Positions 33,131 through 44,149 are shown, numbered from the stretch's first letter. The stretch: DNA of 64,000 nucleotides from Leguminivora glycinivorella (GCF_023078275.1 NC_062982.1:10676880-10740879); one strand, 5' to 3'. Notes: generated by a model from the sequence alone, not told the origin. Translations and numbers: made by a program.

Positions 33131-34120
33131 TGCGGCTGCCTCTTGCACTACTGTGTGGGCTTCTAACTACGATCATTATTTTCCTATTCATCATTTCTCT
33201 AGGCTATCAACTGGAAATGGTGAATTTGCCATCCATCATAATAGGTGTTGCATTGCATGTCAAAGGTAGCATAATATCCAAAGGTTTCACACTGCTTTCC
33301 TTTGACTTTTACAAGGAAAGAAGTTGATGGTTTATGGTGAAGAACATATTCATTAGTAAATCGTATCAGGTACTATATCGTCAAGAAGTTACAGGTACCG
33401 GTGGTAGTTGTAAGTACATAGTACAGATTATGTACGTGTAAACTACTTAGTATGACTGGCAAAAAAAACAAAATTGCTGCTTAATAATATACTGCATTAA
33501 TTTTTGATGTACTTAGATTTTGTTAGGACCTAAATGTGTATGTTTAACAATTTATAAATGCAAGAAGATATATAAATAAGGTAAACTAATCCTTATCAGT
33601 CAAATCCCATAATAATATATGGTGTTTGGGAATACCATTGTTTAAAAACAAGGAAACAAAGCATGGATTTTGTATAATTAAATAGTATAAATTAATTGAC
33701 CTAAATATGATTTATGGCTCCACTAACTGGGGCAAGTTACGACATTAAATGTGTGTCAAGGAGACTAATTTAGGATAAAACTCTGTTGACACACTATCAA
33801 AGTAAATAACATACAAGTGAAACAAAACGTTTCAAATAACTGAATCTTTTAATTTATATAATAGAACCTTTCCAAATCTGCTACCTATTTAAATAGTTAT
33901 GGATATGTACTATGTATTTACAAAAATGCATTTCAAACTCGGAAACGATTTGTTGGTTATATTATGTTATTATACGACATTTTTCATCTATATTTGATAC
34001 CATGTACCTACCCATAATGCACCTACATATAGGGACTTCAGCTCTCAGTGCAGCTGCTAACAAGATCGAAGCATGAGTACCTACTGAATAATGCTGCACA
34101 TCGGGAGGATATCCTTCAGG
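33131..34120. other. AT-rich DNA, nothing recognised
   Basis: A hydrophobic frame at 33106-33327 (LALLCGLLTTIIIFLF) could encode a membrane helix, but it has no family resemblance and no splice context that I can defend. Otherwise no feature. Confidence 0.4.
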
Positions 34121-34124
34121 CCTA

Positions 34125-34400
34125 TTTTAATTTAGCCAAACATCGAACCTGTTATAAAGTGAGTATTCTGTATATCTAAGTGGTATCTGGTCTGTGATTC
34201 CAGGAATCCTGGTGCTTATCGCTGTTAGCGGAGCGCCTGCGCGGGCGCCGGCGGAAGCCGCGGGGCGGGAGGAAAGGGTGCGCGCGCAGGCTAATTGCCG
34301 GGAGGTTTCGGGAAATTTCGGAGGTCGCCCCGATAACCCGCGCCACCGGATGTCGATACCGCTTTGATGTAAACGCGCCCCCATAACACCGCGATATATG
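34125..34400. promoter_or_regulatory. GC-rich island
   Basis: About 200 very GC-rich bases (GAGCGCCTGCGCGGGCGCCG, about 34232) between AT-rich flanks. The minus-strand frame across it (Ala/Arg/Gly/Pro-rich) is what random GC-rich sequence gives. Candidate regulatory island. Confidence 0.35.
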
Positions 34401-35020
34401 TATGTAGGTTGCCGCTTAACATTATAACTGTAATCGATTCACTTATCTGAGTTGACGACACATTTCGCGCCTACCGCTTACGTTATGTATAAAGGTACGC
34501 TTCCGGATTTGTTAAAAGTGCGCTAAGAAAATATTGATTATGTAATCATTTGCGGATGCGAAATGTAATGGAATTTATGGTCCGAGACGGAACTAGAAAA
34601 GTAGGTGCGCGAAATTACGTTTATATTATTGCGAAACGAGGTTTACTTTGACTTCTACACAAACACTTGAAGATTGGTTTATATAAAGGGTTTATAGCCT
34701 CAATAGCCTCGGGAAATAATTTCATTAGAAGCAACAACCGCAATAATCCTAGAGCAAGGTGAAGTGACATACCTATTTTCCAATCTTGTCTTATGACTTA
34801 TGAGTCTTATGACTCACGTAAGGTACTTTTGTAATTATAATACTAAGTAGTGTAGAGTGAGAGTGTGATTGGCTGAATTTTTAAGTAAGGTATGTGTTAA
34901 ATAGAACCTTCATCATTATTTCGCTAAATTGGCCCTTTGCAGAATTTATACTCGTACATCATATTAATTAAGGGAGAAGAGTCAAAAATCCTCACAAATT
35001 GTGTTCGTTACATGATCATA
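34401..35020. other. AT-rich DNA, nothing recognised
   Basis: No coding, repeat or hairpin feature supported. Confidence 0.5.
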
Positions 35021-35022
35021 TA

Positions 35023-36138
35023 CAGTACTGGACAAAATTCTTCATACACCGACATATAAAATAAACTTTCTATCATAATTTCTTTACCCTTAAACTTAAC
35101 ATCACAGTTGTATTGGAAAACTTTTAACTAAGTAATTTCATGGCGTATAACATACAGACAATAACATATCAATGATCGTACAATTATTTTTTTACATGAG
35201 TATAAATATAAATATCAGTACTTTTGGCTCTGGACGAATTTGATCATACAGTAATTAAAATACGAATGAAATGCAATGTAGTAGTGTGTATGGCTGTCAT
35301 CTGCTTTAGATATCGCTGATTGTCTCGGAGGAACATTTTATGTTAGAAACTGAAAGTATTTATCTAACCCAAGCTTTTTCCTGTGTGTCTACTGAAGTAG
35401 GCAAAGTGGGTATAATTCAGAATGACATTTGATATTTTCTTTATTTTTCCAAAAACTTCCTTAAATTTTGGCTTGGATTGATTACATGAGACTATGTTAG
35501 CCATTCAAGCTATTCATTCCTATTAATCATAACAAACGCATGAGATATACATACTGGTATTATCTTTCAGCCATCGCCCGTCTGAATATATATGAAAAGA
35601 TGACTGAAAGAAAATACTAGTATGTCTATTTCATGCGTTCGTTGTGATTCATAGGATTAAGTAGCTTCAATGGCTGACATAGTCTCATGTTATCAATCCT
35701 AGCCAAAATTTAAGGAAGTTTTTGGAAAAACAAAGAAAATATCAAATGTTATTCTGAATTATACCCACTTTAGTAGGCACACAGGAAAAAGCTTGGGTTA
35801 GATAAATACCTTCAGTTTGTACCTGAAAATGTTCCTCCGAGACAAGCAGCCATATCTAAAGCAGATGAAAGCCATACACACTAATACATTGCATTTCATT
35901 CGTATTTTAATTACTGTATGATCAAATTTGTCCAGAGCCAAAAGTACTAATATTTATATTTATACCCATGTAAAACAATAATTGTACAATCATTGATATA
36001 TTGTTGTCTGTATGTTGTACGCCATGAAATTAGCCAAAAGTTTTCAACACAACTGTGATGTTAAGTTTAAGGGTAGAGAAATTATGATAGAAAGTTTATT
36101 TTTTTATGTCGGTGTATGAAGAATTTTGTCCAGTACTG
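35023..36138. mobile_element. 1.1-kb foldback element with mariner-like ends
   Basis: Nearly the whole element is one inverted repeat: left arm about 35023-35575, right arm about 35598-36138, with a loop of roughly 20 bases. The tips read CAGTACTGGACAAAATTCTT and its complement, and TA flanks both sides (35021-35022 and 36139-36140). Sequences of this type are typical of Tc1/mariner TIRs. Differences between the arms are few over about 545 bases. No transposase frame. If transcribed it would make a very long double-stranded RNA. Confidence 0.85.
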
Positions 36139-36140
36139 TA

Positions 36141-37195
36141 GGTACTTACGGTTGCAATAATTAGCTGCTGTTTCCATAACTATTTAATAATACCGCAGGC
36201 AGATTTTCTTAAAATATCTAATAAGGTCGAGAGGTGGGGAAAATTGAAGGATTTTTTATCCTGCATTGGTTTTTACTTTCAAAAACTTTAGGAAGCTTAC
36301 CCTACACCTATACTTACCTGAAAATATTGTGTTCGGCTATTTATTTATGTGTAGGTAGGTATGGTAGACCAAAGTTCGTGTGAGGTCGATGGCCAGGAAT
36401 AGAAGCCCAGTCCTTGTGACCGATGGTATCAGTAAGTTTTATTAGACCTCTAATGACCGGAAACAATATTGAGATAACCAAAATATAATTGTGCCTTGCG
36501 TAGTTCATAACTTCATATCAAAAGAAGTATATGAAACAAACTTATCTATGCTGATGGACGACTGCTGAAACTATGTTTTCAGTTCTTATTAAGGTGACGT
36601 AAAGTTCATATTGGTTAGTTATCAAATGTTTGGTGACGGTAAATGAAAATTGGCATAAGTTTGGGACATCTCCATCGAGTCGAGTTGATGTTAATGTGAC
36701 AGATAAGGCATGTTGAGAAACAGTAAGACAGAACTTGCGTCATTTCGTCACATTCTTGATGATAATAAATCAATTTATGTCAATGGGAGTTGTCTATTTA
36801 ATATTTATTGATATGGTTATATTTAAGGTAGCCTCGCTACACTCATCGTACTATAGGTTAAAGTGGCGGAAACACGTACAGTACAATTATCAGGATACAC
36901 TTATTTAAGATTCTTATCATATAAACTTAAATTACAAATAGCGTCGTAGCGTTTTAAAAAATGTGACATTTATCAGAAATTATATTTTGTATATATTCTT
37001 CGGTAGACCGAAAAGAAAAACGGATGGTTATTCAACAGAGCCTAATTTTCAAAGTGTTATGAAAATCGAGCATATGTAACTTTCTTAGACCCGCAAAACT
37101 CTTTTTCTAGATCAATTCGAGATGCATTGAGCTCTGTAGCCCAACCTGTAGACAAACTCGTAGACAGTATCCATTGAATGTGAGGTGGATGGGCA
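36141..37195. other. AT-rich DNA, nothing recognised
   Basis: No coding or repeat signal supported. Confidence 0.5.
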
Positions 37196-37199
37196 GAGG

Positions 37200-37330
37200 C
37201 GTGATCCGACAACAATGGATCCCGCGGCATTCGTTCTTATCGCGACCTATTTCGGGTGCGCATAATTAGTGAAACGAACGCTCGCCGCCGGCGCCCGCGC
37301 AGCGCCGCCGCTGCGCGCCCGGACATGTGC
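37200..37330. promoter_or_regulatory. GC-rich island
   Basis: CpG-dense core at about 37277-37322 (CGCTCGCCGCCGGCGCCCGC), preceded by mixed-composition sequence. Same class as the other islands. Function unknown. Confidence 0.3.
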
Positions 37331-37416
37331 CCAACACACGATAAACATTGTATTTGTTACATGACTGGCCAAAAATTTTTTTGTTGCATTGTTTTTATTT
37401 TGTTTTTCTACTAAAA

Positions 37417-37452
37417 AGCACCATATTAACATAGGTAATATGGTGCTTTTTT
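37417..37452. repeat. short perfect hairpin
   Basis: AAAAAGCACCATATTA and TAATATGGTGCTTTTT are perfect inverses around a CATAGG loop (about 37415-37452). It has a bacterial-terminator shape, but in insect DNA it is better read as a tiny palindrome or MITE remnant. Confidence 0.5.
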
Positions 37453-37639
37453 TGTAAGTTTTATTTCGCTAAATAAAGGAATTGATAAAATTTCTACATA
37501 GACAGAATCGCACGCGCCAGCTAGATTATTTATTAAGTAGACTCACCATGAACTAAAACTTGTCCTTCAATTTAACGACAGTCACATCTGAAACAAAAAC
37601 AAAATAATTATATTTATTTTACTTTGTCATATTTACAGA

Positions 37640-38110
37640 AAGTATTACGTCAAGACGGTAGTGCGGCGCAGAAGTTTGCCATCTAAGTAACCAAAACCTT
37701 GGACATGCAGACATGCATAAATAAATGAGGTGGTTGGAACTGGCTCACGCAAACGTGGTCAAGGATCGTCGTGCTAGATCGGCCGTCTGCTGGCAGTTTC
37801 GGTGCTCCAGAAACCGCGAGCGGGGCACCAGGCAGACAGTTTGCCATTAATCGATTACAATAATTGAATTACGTGATGACGTAGTGACAGCTGCGCAAGC
37901 GCCGGCGAGAGGCGCCGCGGCGCGCCTGTGTGCGCAGCTGGGGTGACGTACTGTTTGAGAAAATCAAAGGAAAACCCACGCGAGCGCGTCTCGCACTCCG
38001 GCTCCGCGCCCGCGCCGCTTTCATTTGCAAAATATAAGTACTGACACCTGTAATCCGGTCAAGCATAACGAACCGTCTCGTTAGTAGGCCACGGCGGCTG
38101 CCGAACCGTC
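37640..38110. promoter_or_regulatory. GC-rich island with clustered homeodomain and E-box motifs
   Basis: Single-copy. CATTAATCGATTACAATAAT (about 37845) holds paired homeodomain-type cores. A CAGCTG E-box lies in GTGACAGCTGCGC (about 37886) and, in inverted arrangement, GCGCAGCTGGGGTGAC (about 37933), flanking a GGCGCCGCGG core. Overlapping short frames have no domain. A candidate enhancer; inference only. Confidence 0.4.
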
Positions 38111-38585
38111 TTCCCTGTAAAGGGTTGGCTGCCTTGAATTACGGCCATAACGTAACCAACATTACTGCCTTTACTTTTTGTCATCTTTTATCAACTAAGG
38201 AACTTAATAGACTCCTCTAACTTACAACAGCATATTGATATTGTATTTCAAAGTTAGCTTTCAATATCTATTGTATTATTGTATGTATTATTATCTAAAA
38301 TTAATTGAATTATTTCAACTGATTTTTAAGATTAAACATATCCGTTGGGTAAACAGCGGTCGGACAACACACTAATCAAAAGGTTATCAAAATTCACACA
38401 ACGTAGAGCAGAGAAGCAGGCGGCTAATGTGATCCCAGGATATATAAATTTGAACAACGCAATAACTCTGCTGTCACGTGACAACGCGTACTTGAACCAA
38501 AGTAATGTAGATGCGTGCCGGCCTAGCCGGGGGTGCTCGGAGTGACGAACATTGAGGATACGTGGCGATCGAGACGCTACTTGCC

Positions 38586-38680
38586 CCTTTAGCACAACTC
38601 GCCTTGTCGCGCACGAGTCTATACATCAAGCGCAACTTCAAGTATGGACTCGCGCGCGACAAGGCAAGTTGTGCTAAAGG
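38586..38680. mobile_element. ~95-bp palindromic MITE 'TTTAGCACAACT', copy 1
   Basis: CTTTAGCACAACTCGCCTTG and its near-perfect inverse TTGTGCTAAAGG form arms of about 40 bases around a short loop near 38632. The second copy is at 41754-41850. The arms include GTCGCGC(G/A)CGAGTC. Non-coding. Confidence 0.75.
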
Positions 38681-38689
38681 AGCTGGTAG

Positions 38690-39205
38690 GCAAGCATGGT
38701 CGCGAGATAAATAAATAAATAAATATTGGGGGACATCTTACACAGATCAACTTAGCCCCAAACTAAGCAAAGCTTGTTCTATAGGTGCTAAGCGACGATA
38801 TACATACTTAAATAGATAAATACATACTTATATACATAGAAAACATCCATGACTCAGGAACAAATATCTGTGCTCATCACACAAATAAATGCCCTTACCG
38901 GGATTCGAACCTGGGACCGCGGCTCAGCAGGCAGGGTCACTACCGACTGAGCCAGACCGGTCGTCAAATGTCAATGTCAATGATAAAACATTAGGCCGTC
39001 CCTATCGAACTTACAAAATAGTGTGATAGGGACGGCCTGCACCGATAGCATGGTCGCGCGATAAACGATAAAACGTCAGGCCGTCCCTATCGCACTTACA
39101 AATAGTGCGATAGGGACGGCCTGATGTTTTTATAATTTATCGCACGACCATGCTTGCCTGCCTGATGTTTTATCATTTATAGCGCGACCACACTTGCCTG
39201 CCTGG
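38690..39205. mobile_element. cluster of three GGCAAG-family palindromic MITEs
   Basis: One MITE (38690-39040) is split by a SINE. A second follows (39047-39160), complete with GTCCCTATCGCACTTACAAA and its mirror. A third half copy ends at 39205 (GCGCGACCACACTTGCCTGC). Same family as 6543-6671. Repeated insertion or tandem duplication at one site. Confidence 0.7.
38703..38967 (-). mobile_element. tRNA-derived SINE, copy 2, inside a MITE
   Basis: Minus-strand SINE nearly identical to 16794-17063. It has an A box TGGCTCAGTCGG (about 38943-38954), B box GGTTCGAATCC (about 38900-38910), the same body and an (AAAT)n tail at 38709-38726. It sits within the 'GCGATAAATGATAAAACAT' part of the GGCAAG MITE. 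It is therefore younger than the MITE. Confidence 0.8.
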
Positions 39206-39509
39206 CTCTATCGCGCTACTTCAGTACAGCGACAGCGAGCGCCAGCTACGACACGCTTACGAAGCGTAAGAGATTATGAGGTTGGCTAGGTAACCTGCTG
39301 TGGGTATGACTTAACCATTGTCGCGAATCCACGACAACAAACATGCTGTGTGACGTTCAAACTGCAGCCACTCATCTTAAAATTGTTGATGAAGTTGGAG
39401 TGAGTTTTCGAAAGGACTCTATACAAAAATAAGCCTTTTGAAAAGACAGTCCTCATTTTTTTTGTTTACATATTTAAGATAAGAGGACAGGGTCTTAAAA
39501 ATTGCAGTA

Positions 39510-39641
39510 CAGTCAAGTGCAAAAATACGTATCGATTTTATCCGCTCAAAAATATGTACCGAGACCTTATTCCGCCGACATAAAGTGCTATGGGACATAT
39601 TTTTGATAAGTTGTACGCACCCATATTTTTACACTTGACTG
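39510..39641. mobile_element. TA-flanked MITE 'CAGTCAAGTG'
   Basis: CAGTCAAGTGCAAAAATA at the left and TATTTTTACACTTGACTG at the right are inverted, with TA at both flanks (39508-39509 and 39642-39643). 132 bases, mariner-type termini, non-coding. Confidence 0.75.
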
Positions 39642-39894
39642 TACACGAAGATTTGATCAGACAGCTATTATCAAGATGTGACGACGGTATCACGGTAAAG
39701 TCTTGTGTTTTTCTACTAAAGAAAAATTTAACAAAAAAATGTTAGCACTACATAGAACTACCCCCAATATTAGCAAGAAAAAATTACGGTATCGGCTCAG
39801 AGTGACAGGAAATACCTATCATGTAGGAAGTACATCTTCTTTTAATTTAAAGTGTACATTTTCCGCCTTATCAATATAGTTTAAACTACAAGCC

Positions 39895-40035
39895 TTTATT
39901 TCATTTCATTTCATTTATTTAACATTAAAGCCTCTATACAAAATATTAACATATAAAATTTCGAGAACAACCACCCCTTTAAAGCCTATATACAAAATAT
40001 TAACATAAAATTTCGAGAACATCAACCACCCCGGC
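39895..40035. repeat. CATTT tail and a ~63-bp direct duplication
   Basis: A TTTCATTTCATTTCATTTAT run (39898-39919) precedes two near-identical copies of TACAAAATATTAACATA(TA)AAATTTCGAGAAC followed by ACCACCCC. It looks like the 3' end of an antisense LINE whose tail was partly duplicated. Confidence 0.5.
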
Positions 40036-40305
40036 CGTCCTACCTACACGACCTTCCACGATTAAGTTATTATGATCACGGCCCACATAGATTAGAGGTC
40101 AAAGTAGCTTTTTTTAATGGGTTTAGTATGAGACTAGATAATGTATGTAATTAAGCTCTTCCATAACCACCTGACTACTAGACAAGTGGCGAATCGCTCA
40201 TGCTCCACCTTTTTGTCGCTCTGCCATATTACTGTAACATAGATAATTGTTTATCGTTAACCACAGATAACTAAATAAATAAAATAAATATTATAGGACA
40301 TTCTT

Positions 40306-40370
40306 AGTGCGTTTTCACATTATCCAATCCGATACCGGATGTAGGACCGAAATCCCATACAAAGAAGCCG
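40306..40370. mobile_element. half of the 'GTTTTCACATTATCCGATCC' MITE
   Basis: Matches the left half of 62807-62942 through CCCATACA and then stops; the right half is missing. Probably truncated when the neighbouring repeat arrived. Confidence 0.6.
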
Positions 40371-40374
40371 CCAT

Positions 40375-40645
40375 CAACCGCCAATATAATTCATACTTCC
40401 ATAATGTAATGGGAAAATGTTTGTGTGTCTGTTTGTTTGTCTGTCTTTCACGACAAAACGGAGCGACCAATTGGCGTGATTTTTTAAGTGGAGGTAGTTG
40501 AAGGGATGGAGAGTGACATAGCTACTTTTTGTATCTTTATAAAGCCCCACTTCCCCAAAAAGGGGGGGTCGAAGTTTGTATGCAGCATTCCGCAATTTTC
40601 GAATTTAATGCGAGCGAAGCCGCGGGCTTTTAAGCTAGTACTTAT
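40375..40645 (-). repeat. 'ACTAGCTTTTGCCCGCGGCT' repeat, copy 2
   Basis: On the minus strand it runs from TACTAGCTTAAAAGCCCGCG (40644) through AATTGCGGAATGC to a GACAAACAAACAGACACACA run (about 40418-40445). It aligns with 23873-24140. Confidence 0.7.
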
Positions 40646-41134
40646 ATACATAGAAAACATCCATTACTCAGGAACAAATATCTGCGTTCATCACACAAAT
40701 AAATGCCCTTACCGGGATTCGAACCCGGGATCGCGGCTTAGCAGGCAGGGTCACTACGCGCTAGGCCAGACCGGTCGTCAAATAGAGTTTTAATAACTGG
40801 CTTCTGTCTACGAGCTCTGTCGAGAAATGAATAAAAAAAAAAATTAAAAAAGTTAACCCGAAATGGTTTGATAGGGTCACGTTCACGTATCTATGGCAAG
40901 ATTATTGAGATTCCTGCACTCATTCATTTTATAATGACTGTCGAATGAATTGCGGTAAATTATAATATAGAATACTCGACATCGGTATTCCCGTCACATT
41001 GAATGGACGGAGCAACTTACTAGTCAAATCTCTGAATAATAAAACCGGATCTTTTTCTATTATCATTCTGAAAATATGAAAAAAGTCTCTTGGAAAATAT
41101 CAACTACCAGTTTGACTGATTGATTGATTGACGC

Positions 41135-41370
41135 AAAAACGACGGGATGTTATAAATTTGACGTGTCTGTCTGTCTGTTTGCCTGTCTGTGTGTGTGTCT
41201 GTCTGTGGCATCGTAGCACCTGAACGGATTCATATACCGATTTAGATTTAGTTTTTTTTCTTGAAAGCTGAGTTAGTCGGGAGTGTTCTTAGCCATGTTT
41301 CATGAAAATCGAACCACTATGTCGACGTCGGGGGTTTTTTCAAAATTTTAATTTTGTGGTTAGGTTATGT
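41135..41370 (+). repeat. interspersed repeat with (TGTC)n, 'GACGGGATGTTATAAATTTG'
   Basis: GCAAAAACGACGGGATGTTA, then a TGTCTGTCTGTT run (about 41163-41210), then GGCATCGTAGCACCTGAACGG and GTTAGTCGGGAGTGTTCTTA. I recognise the phrase order as a common lepidopteran repeat. Class unknown. Confidence 0.6.
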
Positions 41371-41384
41371 TTAATGATATAGGC

Positions 41385-41480
41385 GGCATATATGAGCAGG
41401 CGAGCCGCCTTATGATGATAAGCAACATCAGGGGAGGCAGAGGCACTTACGCGTTACCGACCTTTGAGAACCCTATTTAA
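41385..41480. repeat. short lepidopteran repeat fragment 'GATGATAAGCAACATCAGGG'
   Basis: GAGCCGCCTTATGATGATAA then GGCAGAGGCACTTACGCGTT and CCGACCTTTGAGAA. It resembles the 'gcctgatggtaagcaa...cttacgcgttgccgacc' repeat of Lepidoptera. Fragment only. Confidence 0.5.
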
Positions 41481-41753
41481 TGTAAACTGTCTCTACTGCC
41501 GGAGTAATGACATGATGAAGCTGATGTAACTAGAATATGGATGTCAATGGCGACAGTGCACGTTAAAATTAAAATATTTATATCACCGCAGATTTCTTTT
41601 TAAATTATAAATGGGCTTACTCTTGGCCACAGACTAGCCAAAGGCGACGAGGATGGGGTGAGCTCGCACAGAAGTGCCTGTTATTTCAGTAAACTACATT
41701 TTGAATGGTTTGAAATAGCAGTTTTCATGTTGTATTAGATTATTTAATCCAGA
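41481..41753. other. unique DNA, nothing recognised
   Basis: No supported feature. Confidence 0.45.
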
Positions 41754-41850
41754 CCCTTTAGCACAACTTGCCTTGTCGCGCGCGAGTCCATACATCAAGC
41801 GCGACTTCAAGTAAGGACTCGCGCGCGACAAGGCAAGTTGTGCTAGAGGG
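41754..41850. mobile_element. ~97-bp palindromic MITE 'TTTAGCACAACT', copy 2
   Basis: Same element as 38586-38680, with arms CCTTTAGCACAACTTGCCTT and mirror GGCAAGTTGTGCTAGAGG. The two copies differ at only a few positions. Confidence 0.75.
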
Positions 41851-42054
41851 GCAGGTGGATTCATCATTACCAGGTGATAAATATGCAGGCTGTTACACAC
41901 GGCAAGACGACCTGAATGGCTCTATTGCACCACAAAAAAAATGAATATTGAATAGTATGCAGTAGAATAAAAACTACTGTGACTTTATGTAAAATCATCA
42001 ATTCTCATTGACACAAGTTAAATTACCTTCTATTGAAATAGTATTTTATGCAAC

Positions 42055-42200
42055 TGGTGGTTAAAAGAGGTCAAAAAAGGTGAGTGGCGTGGGTAACAAT
42101 TTGAGGCGAAGCCGAAAATTGTTAATAAAGACGCCACGAGCATTTTTTGACTCAGTTAAACACCGTTGCATACAATACTTTTTCTACGACCAAGCACTTA
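42055..42200 (+). repeat. interspersed repeat 'GTGGCGT...GACGCCAC', copy 2
   Basis: Plus-strand counterpart of 7600-7750: GAGGTCAAAAAAGG, GAGTGGCGTGGG, AATAAAGACGCCACGA, CACCGTTGCATACAATACTT. It carries an extra ACAATTTGAGGCGAAGCCGA segment (about 42098). Non-coding. Confidence 0.6.
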
Positions 42201-42339
42201 TTTTGAAAGAAAATTATAAATCAACAAATACCTACTTTCAGTCATCTTATATAGTTATCTAGTGGACCGCCTACCATTTTGAATATGCAGTTTGAGTGCA
42301 AACATGAAAATAAAACTGTCTATCTATGGTATGGTTCTT

Positions 42340-42475
42340 TGAAGCCTGGCCACTTAGACGAATCGAGCCGAGTTGAATCGAGTTCTCATACATTTGAATG
42401 CGATTCGACGCGTCGCCAATGAACGCAGCAGAAAACGAAGGAGTCTCGACTCTGCGAATTGGTTTGTTAAGTTGG
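42340..42475. repeat. MITE-like repeat 'GATTCGACGCGTCGCCAATG'
   Basis: CCTGGCCACTTAGACGAATC, ATGCGATTCGACGCGTCG and TCGAGTTCTCATACATTTGA. A related stretch lies at about 11765-11845 (GCGACGCGTCGAATCGGATT). It looks like a dispersed palindromic repeat; boundaries uncertain. Confidence 0.4.
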
Positions 42476-42854
42476 TAGCAATGTATTTACTGAACTGTAA
42501 CAGCTATATCGTGCTACTGCTACTAAATGTTTTCAGGGTATAGACTAGATAGACTTGTCCTGACATCTTTTATGTAGGGTTTTAAACTTCTGTGCACGAC
42601 CTTGTAACTCACGAATAACAGTACGGGAGTAGAAAAATATTTTAACCTGTGCTAACCTGTAACTATCCTCGTTGATAGATATCAAAAGGTAAACTAGTGA
42701 CTTGTTGCAAAAAAGTAGTTTTATTTAGAAAAAAATGAAAATTTTCATTTTAATTGCCACCTTTTTCGAATATCATTAACTTAAATTTTTGAATGTGAAA
42801 ATACATGTTTGTTTTTGAGTCATGGGTGTTTTTTTTTATGTAGGTAGGTACCTT

Positions 42855-43200
42855 TATCATTGTCTGAGTACCTACCACTTTATGGCATTTGGGGTCGAGA
42901 CCATAGGCCGTGGGTTGCAAGCGATCGTGCTCTTTTTAAAGAGCTCAAAGAGCTGAGCGCCAAGCTTCTTGACACTGCCGCTGACCAGGCAGCTGGCGGC
43001 TTTCTGTCGCAACGCATAAGCATTGTTATTCAGCGAGAGAATGTCACCAGCATCTTTGGCACAGTGCCGCGGGGGCCCTATTTATTAGGTATATTTTAAT
43101 TTGGATTAGATTTTAATTTAATTTTAAGTTTTATTTTTAGAGTTAGCTTATGTATTTATTATTTAACTTTTATTACCCAATAAAAGATTCAAATAGTGAA
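42855..43200 (+). mobile_element. non-LTR retrotransposon 3' end
   Basis: The frame 42860-43099 reads LSAKLLDTAADQAAGGFLSQ then RISIVIQRENVTSIFGTVP. It resembles the C-terminal 'GxxLAQRISLAIQRGNAASIxGT' motif of LINE polyproteins. An AT-rich 3' region with a CAATAAAAGATTC signal (about 43178) and short tail follow. The rest of the element is missing, so it is a dead 5'-truncated copy. Confidence 0.6.
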
Positions 43201-43372
43201 AAAAATAAATGTTTTTATTGTTTAATAGCGAAATATAATAGTATCCTTACTGCTAACTGCTACCGTCCGTTGCATCAGGCGCCAGGCGCTTGATACAGTC
43301 ACGTATTCTTCTGCACACTAACGCAAACAAAAATAGCTGAACACGGCTTTGGAGCCTTGAGCGTTAGTGAAA

Positions 43373-43420
43373 TAAATAAATAAATATTATAGGACATTTT
43401 TACACAGACACTGAATCATG
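43373..43420 (-). mobile_element. SINE tail fragment
   Basis: AAATAAATAAATATTATAGG then ACATTTTTACACAGA matches the tail and first body bases of the SINEs at 16794 and 40273. The rest is absent. Confidence 0.5.
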
Positions 43421-43530
43421 AATATGGTAAATTCATAAAGGTTTGTTTTATGGGTATCAAATCTGACAATCTTGTGATTACATAGATATTATTTATAACC
43501 ACTTGAGGTAAATTAAGGTGTCATTTTTAG

Positions 43531-44082
43531 GGTTCCGTAGTCAACTAGGAACCCTTATAGTTTCGCCATGTCTGTCTGTCCGTCCGTCCGTCCGTCCGTC
43601 CGTCCGTCCGCGGATAATCTCAGTAACCGTAAGTACTAGAAAGCTGAAATTTGGTACCAATATGTATATTAATCACGCCAACAAAGTGCAATAATAAAAA
43701 ATGGAAAAAAATGTTTTATTAGGGTACCCCCCCTACATGTAAAGTGGGGGCTGATATTTTTTTTCATTCCAACCCCAACGTGTGATATACTGTTGGATAG
43801 GTATTTAAAAATGAATAAGGGTTTACTAAGATCGTTCTTGGATAATATTAATATTTTCGGAAATAATCGCTCCTAAAGGAAAAAAAAAGTGCGTCCCCCC
43901 CCTCTAACTTTTGAACCATATGTTTAAAAAATATGAAAAAAATCACAAAAGTAGAACTTTATAAAGACTTTATAGGAAAATTGTTTTGAACTTGATAGGT
44001 TCAGTAGTTTTTGAGAAAAATACGAAAAACTACGGAACCCTACACTGAGCGTGGCCCGACACGCTCTTGGCCGGTTTTTATT
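43531..44082 (+). repeat. 'GGGTTCCGTA...CTTGGCCGG' repeat, copy 1
   Basis: Begins AGGGTTCCGTAGTCAACTAG and carries a (CCGT)n microsatellite of about eight units (43577-43610). It ends TACGGAACCCTACACTGAGC then GACACGCTCTTGGCCGG. A second copy is at 48592-49180. A very common lepidopteran repeat. The start and the ACGGAACCCT near the end are inverted, suggesting a non-autonomous DNA element. Class unproven. Confidence 0.75.
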
Positions 44083-44149
44083 TTTTCTTATTCTATCCTC
44101 GTAAGGCCCACCATAGCTAGTTTTCCCATTTTGAATTTGAACCTTGTTC

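Larger units (their letters stand above)
40273..40790 (-). mobile_element. tRNA-derived SINE, copy 3, interrupted by two insertions
   Basis: The tail (AAATAAATATTATAGGACAT, about 40279) and the 3' body plus tRNA-like head (40646-40790; B box GGTTCGAATCC near 40719) belong to one SINE. The sequence between them is half of the 'GTTTTCACATTATCC' MITE and a minus-strand 'ACTAGCTTTT' repeat. The A box region here is slightly changed (TGGCCTAGCGCG). Confidence 0.7.

Noticed and set aside
37417..37452. Rho-independent terminator
   Set aside because: Hairpin plus T run is present, but the window is insect nuclear DNA where this signal has no such role.
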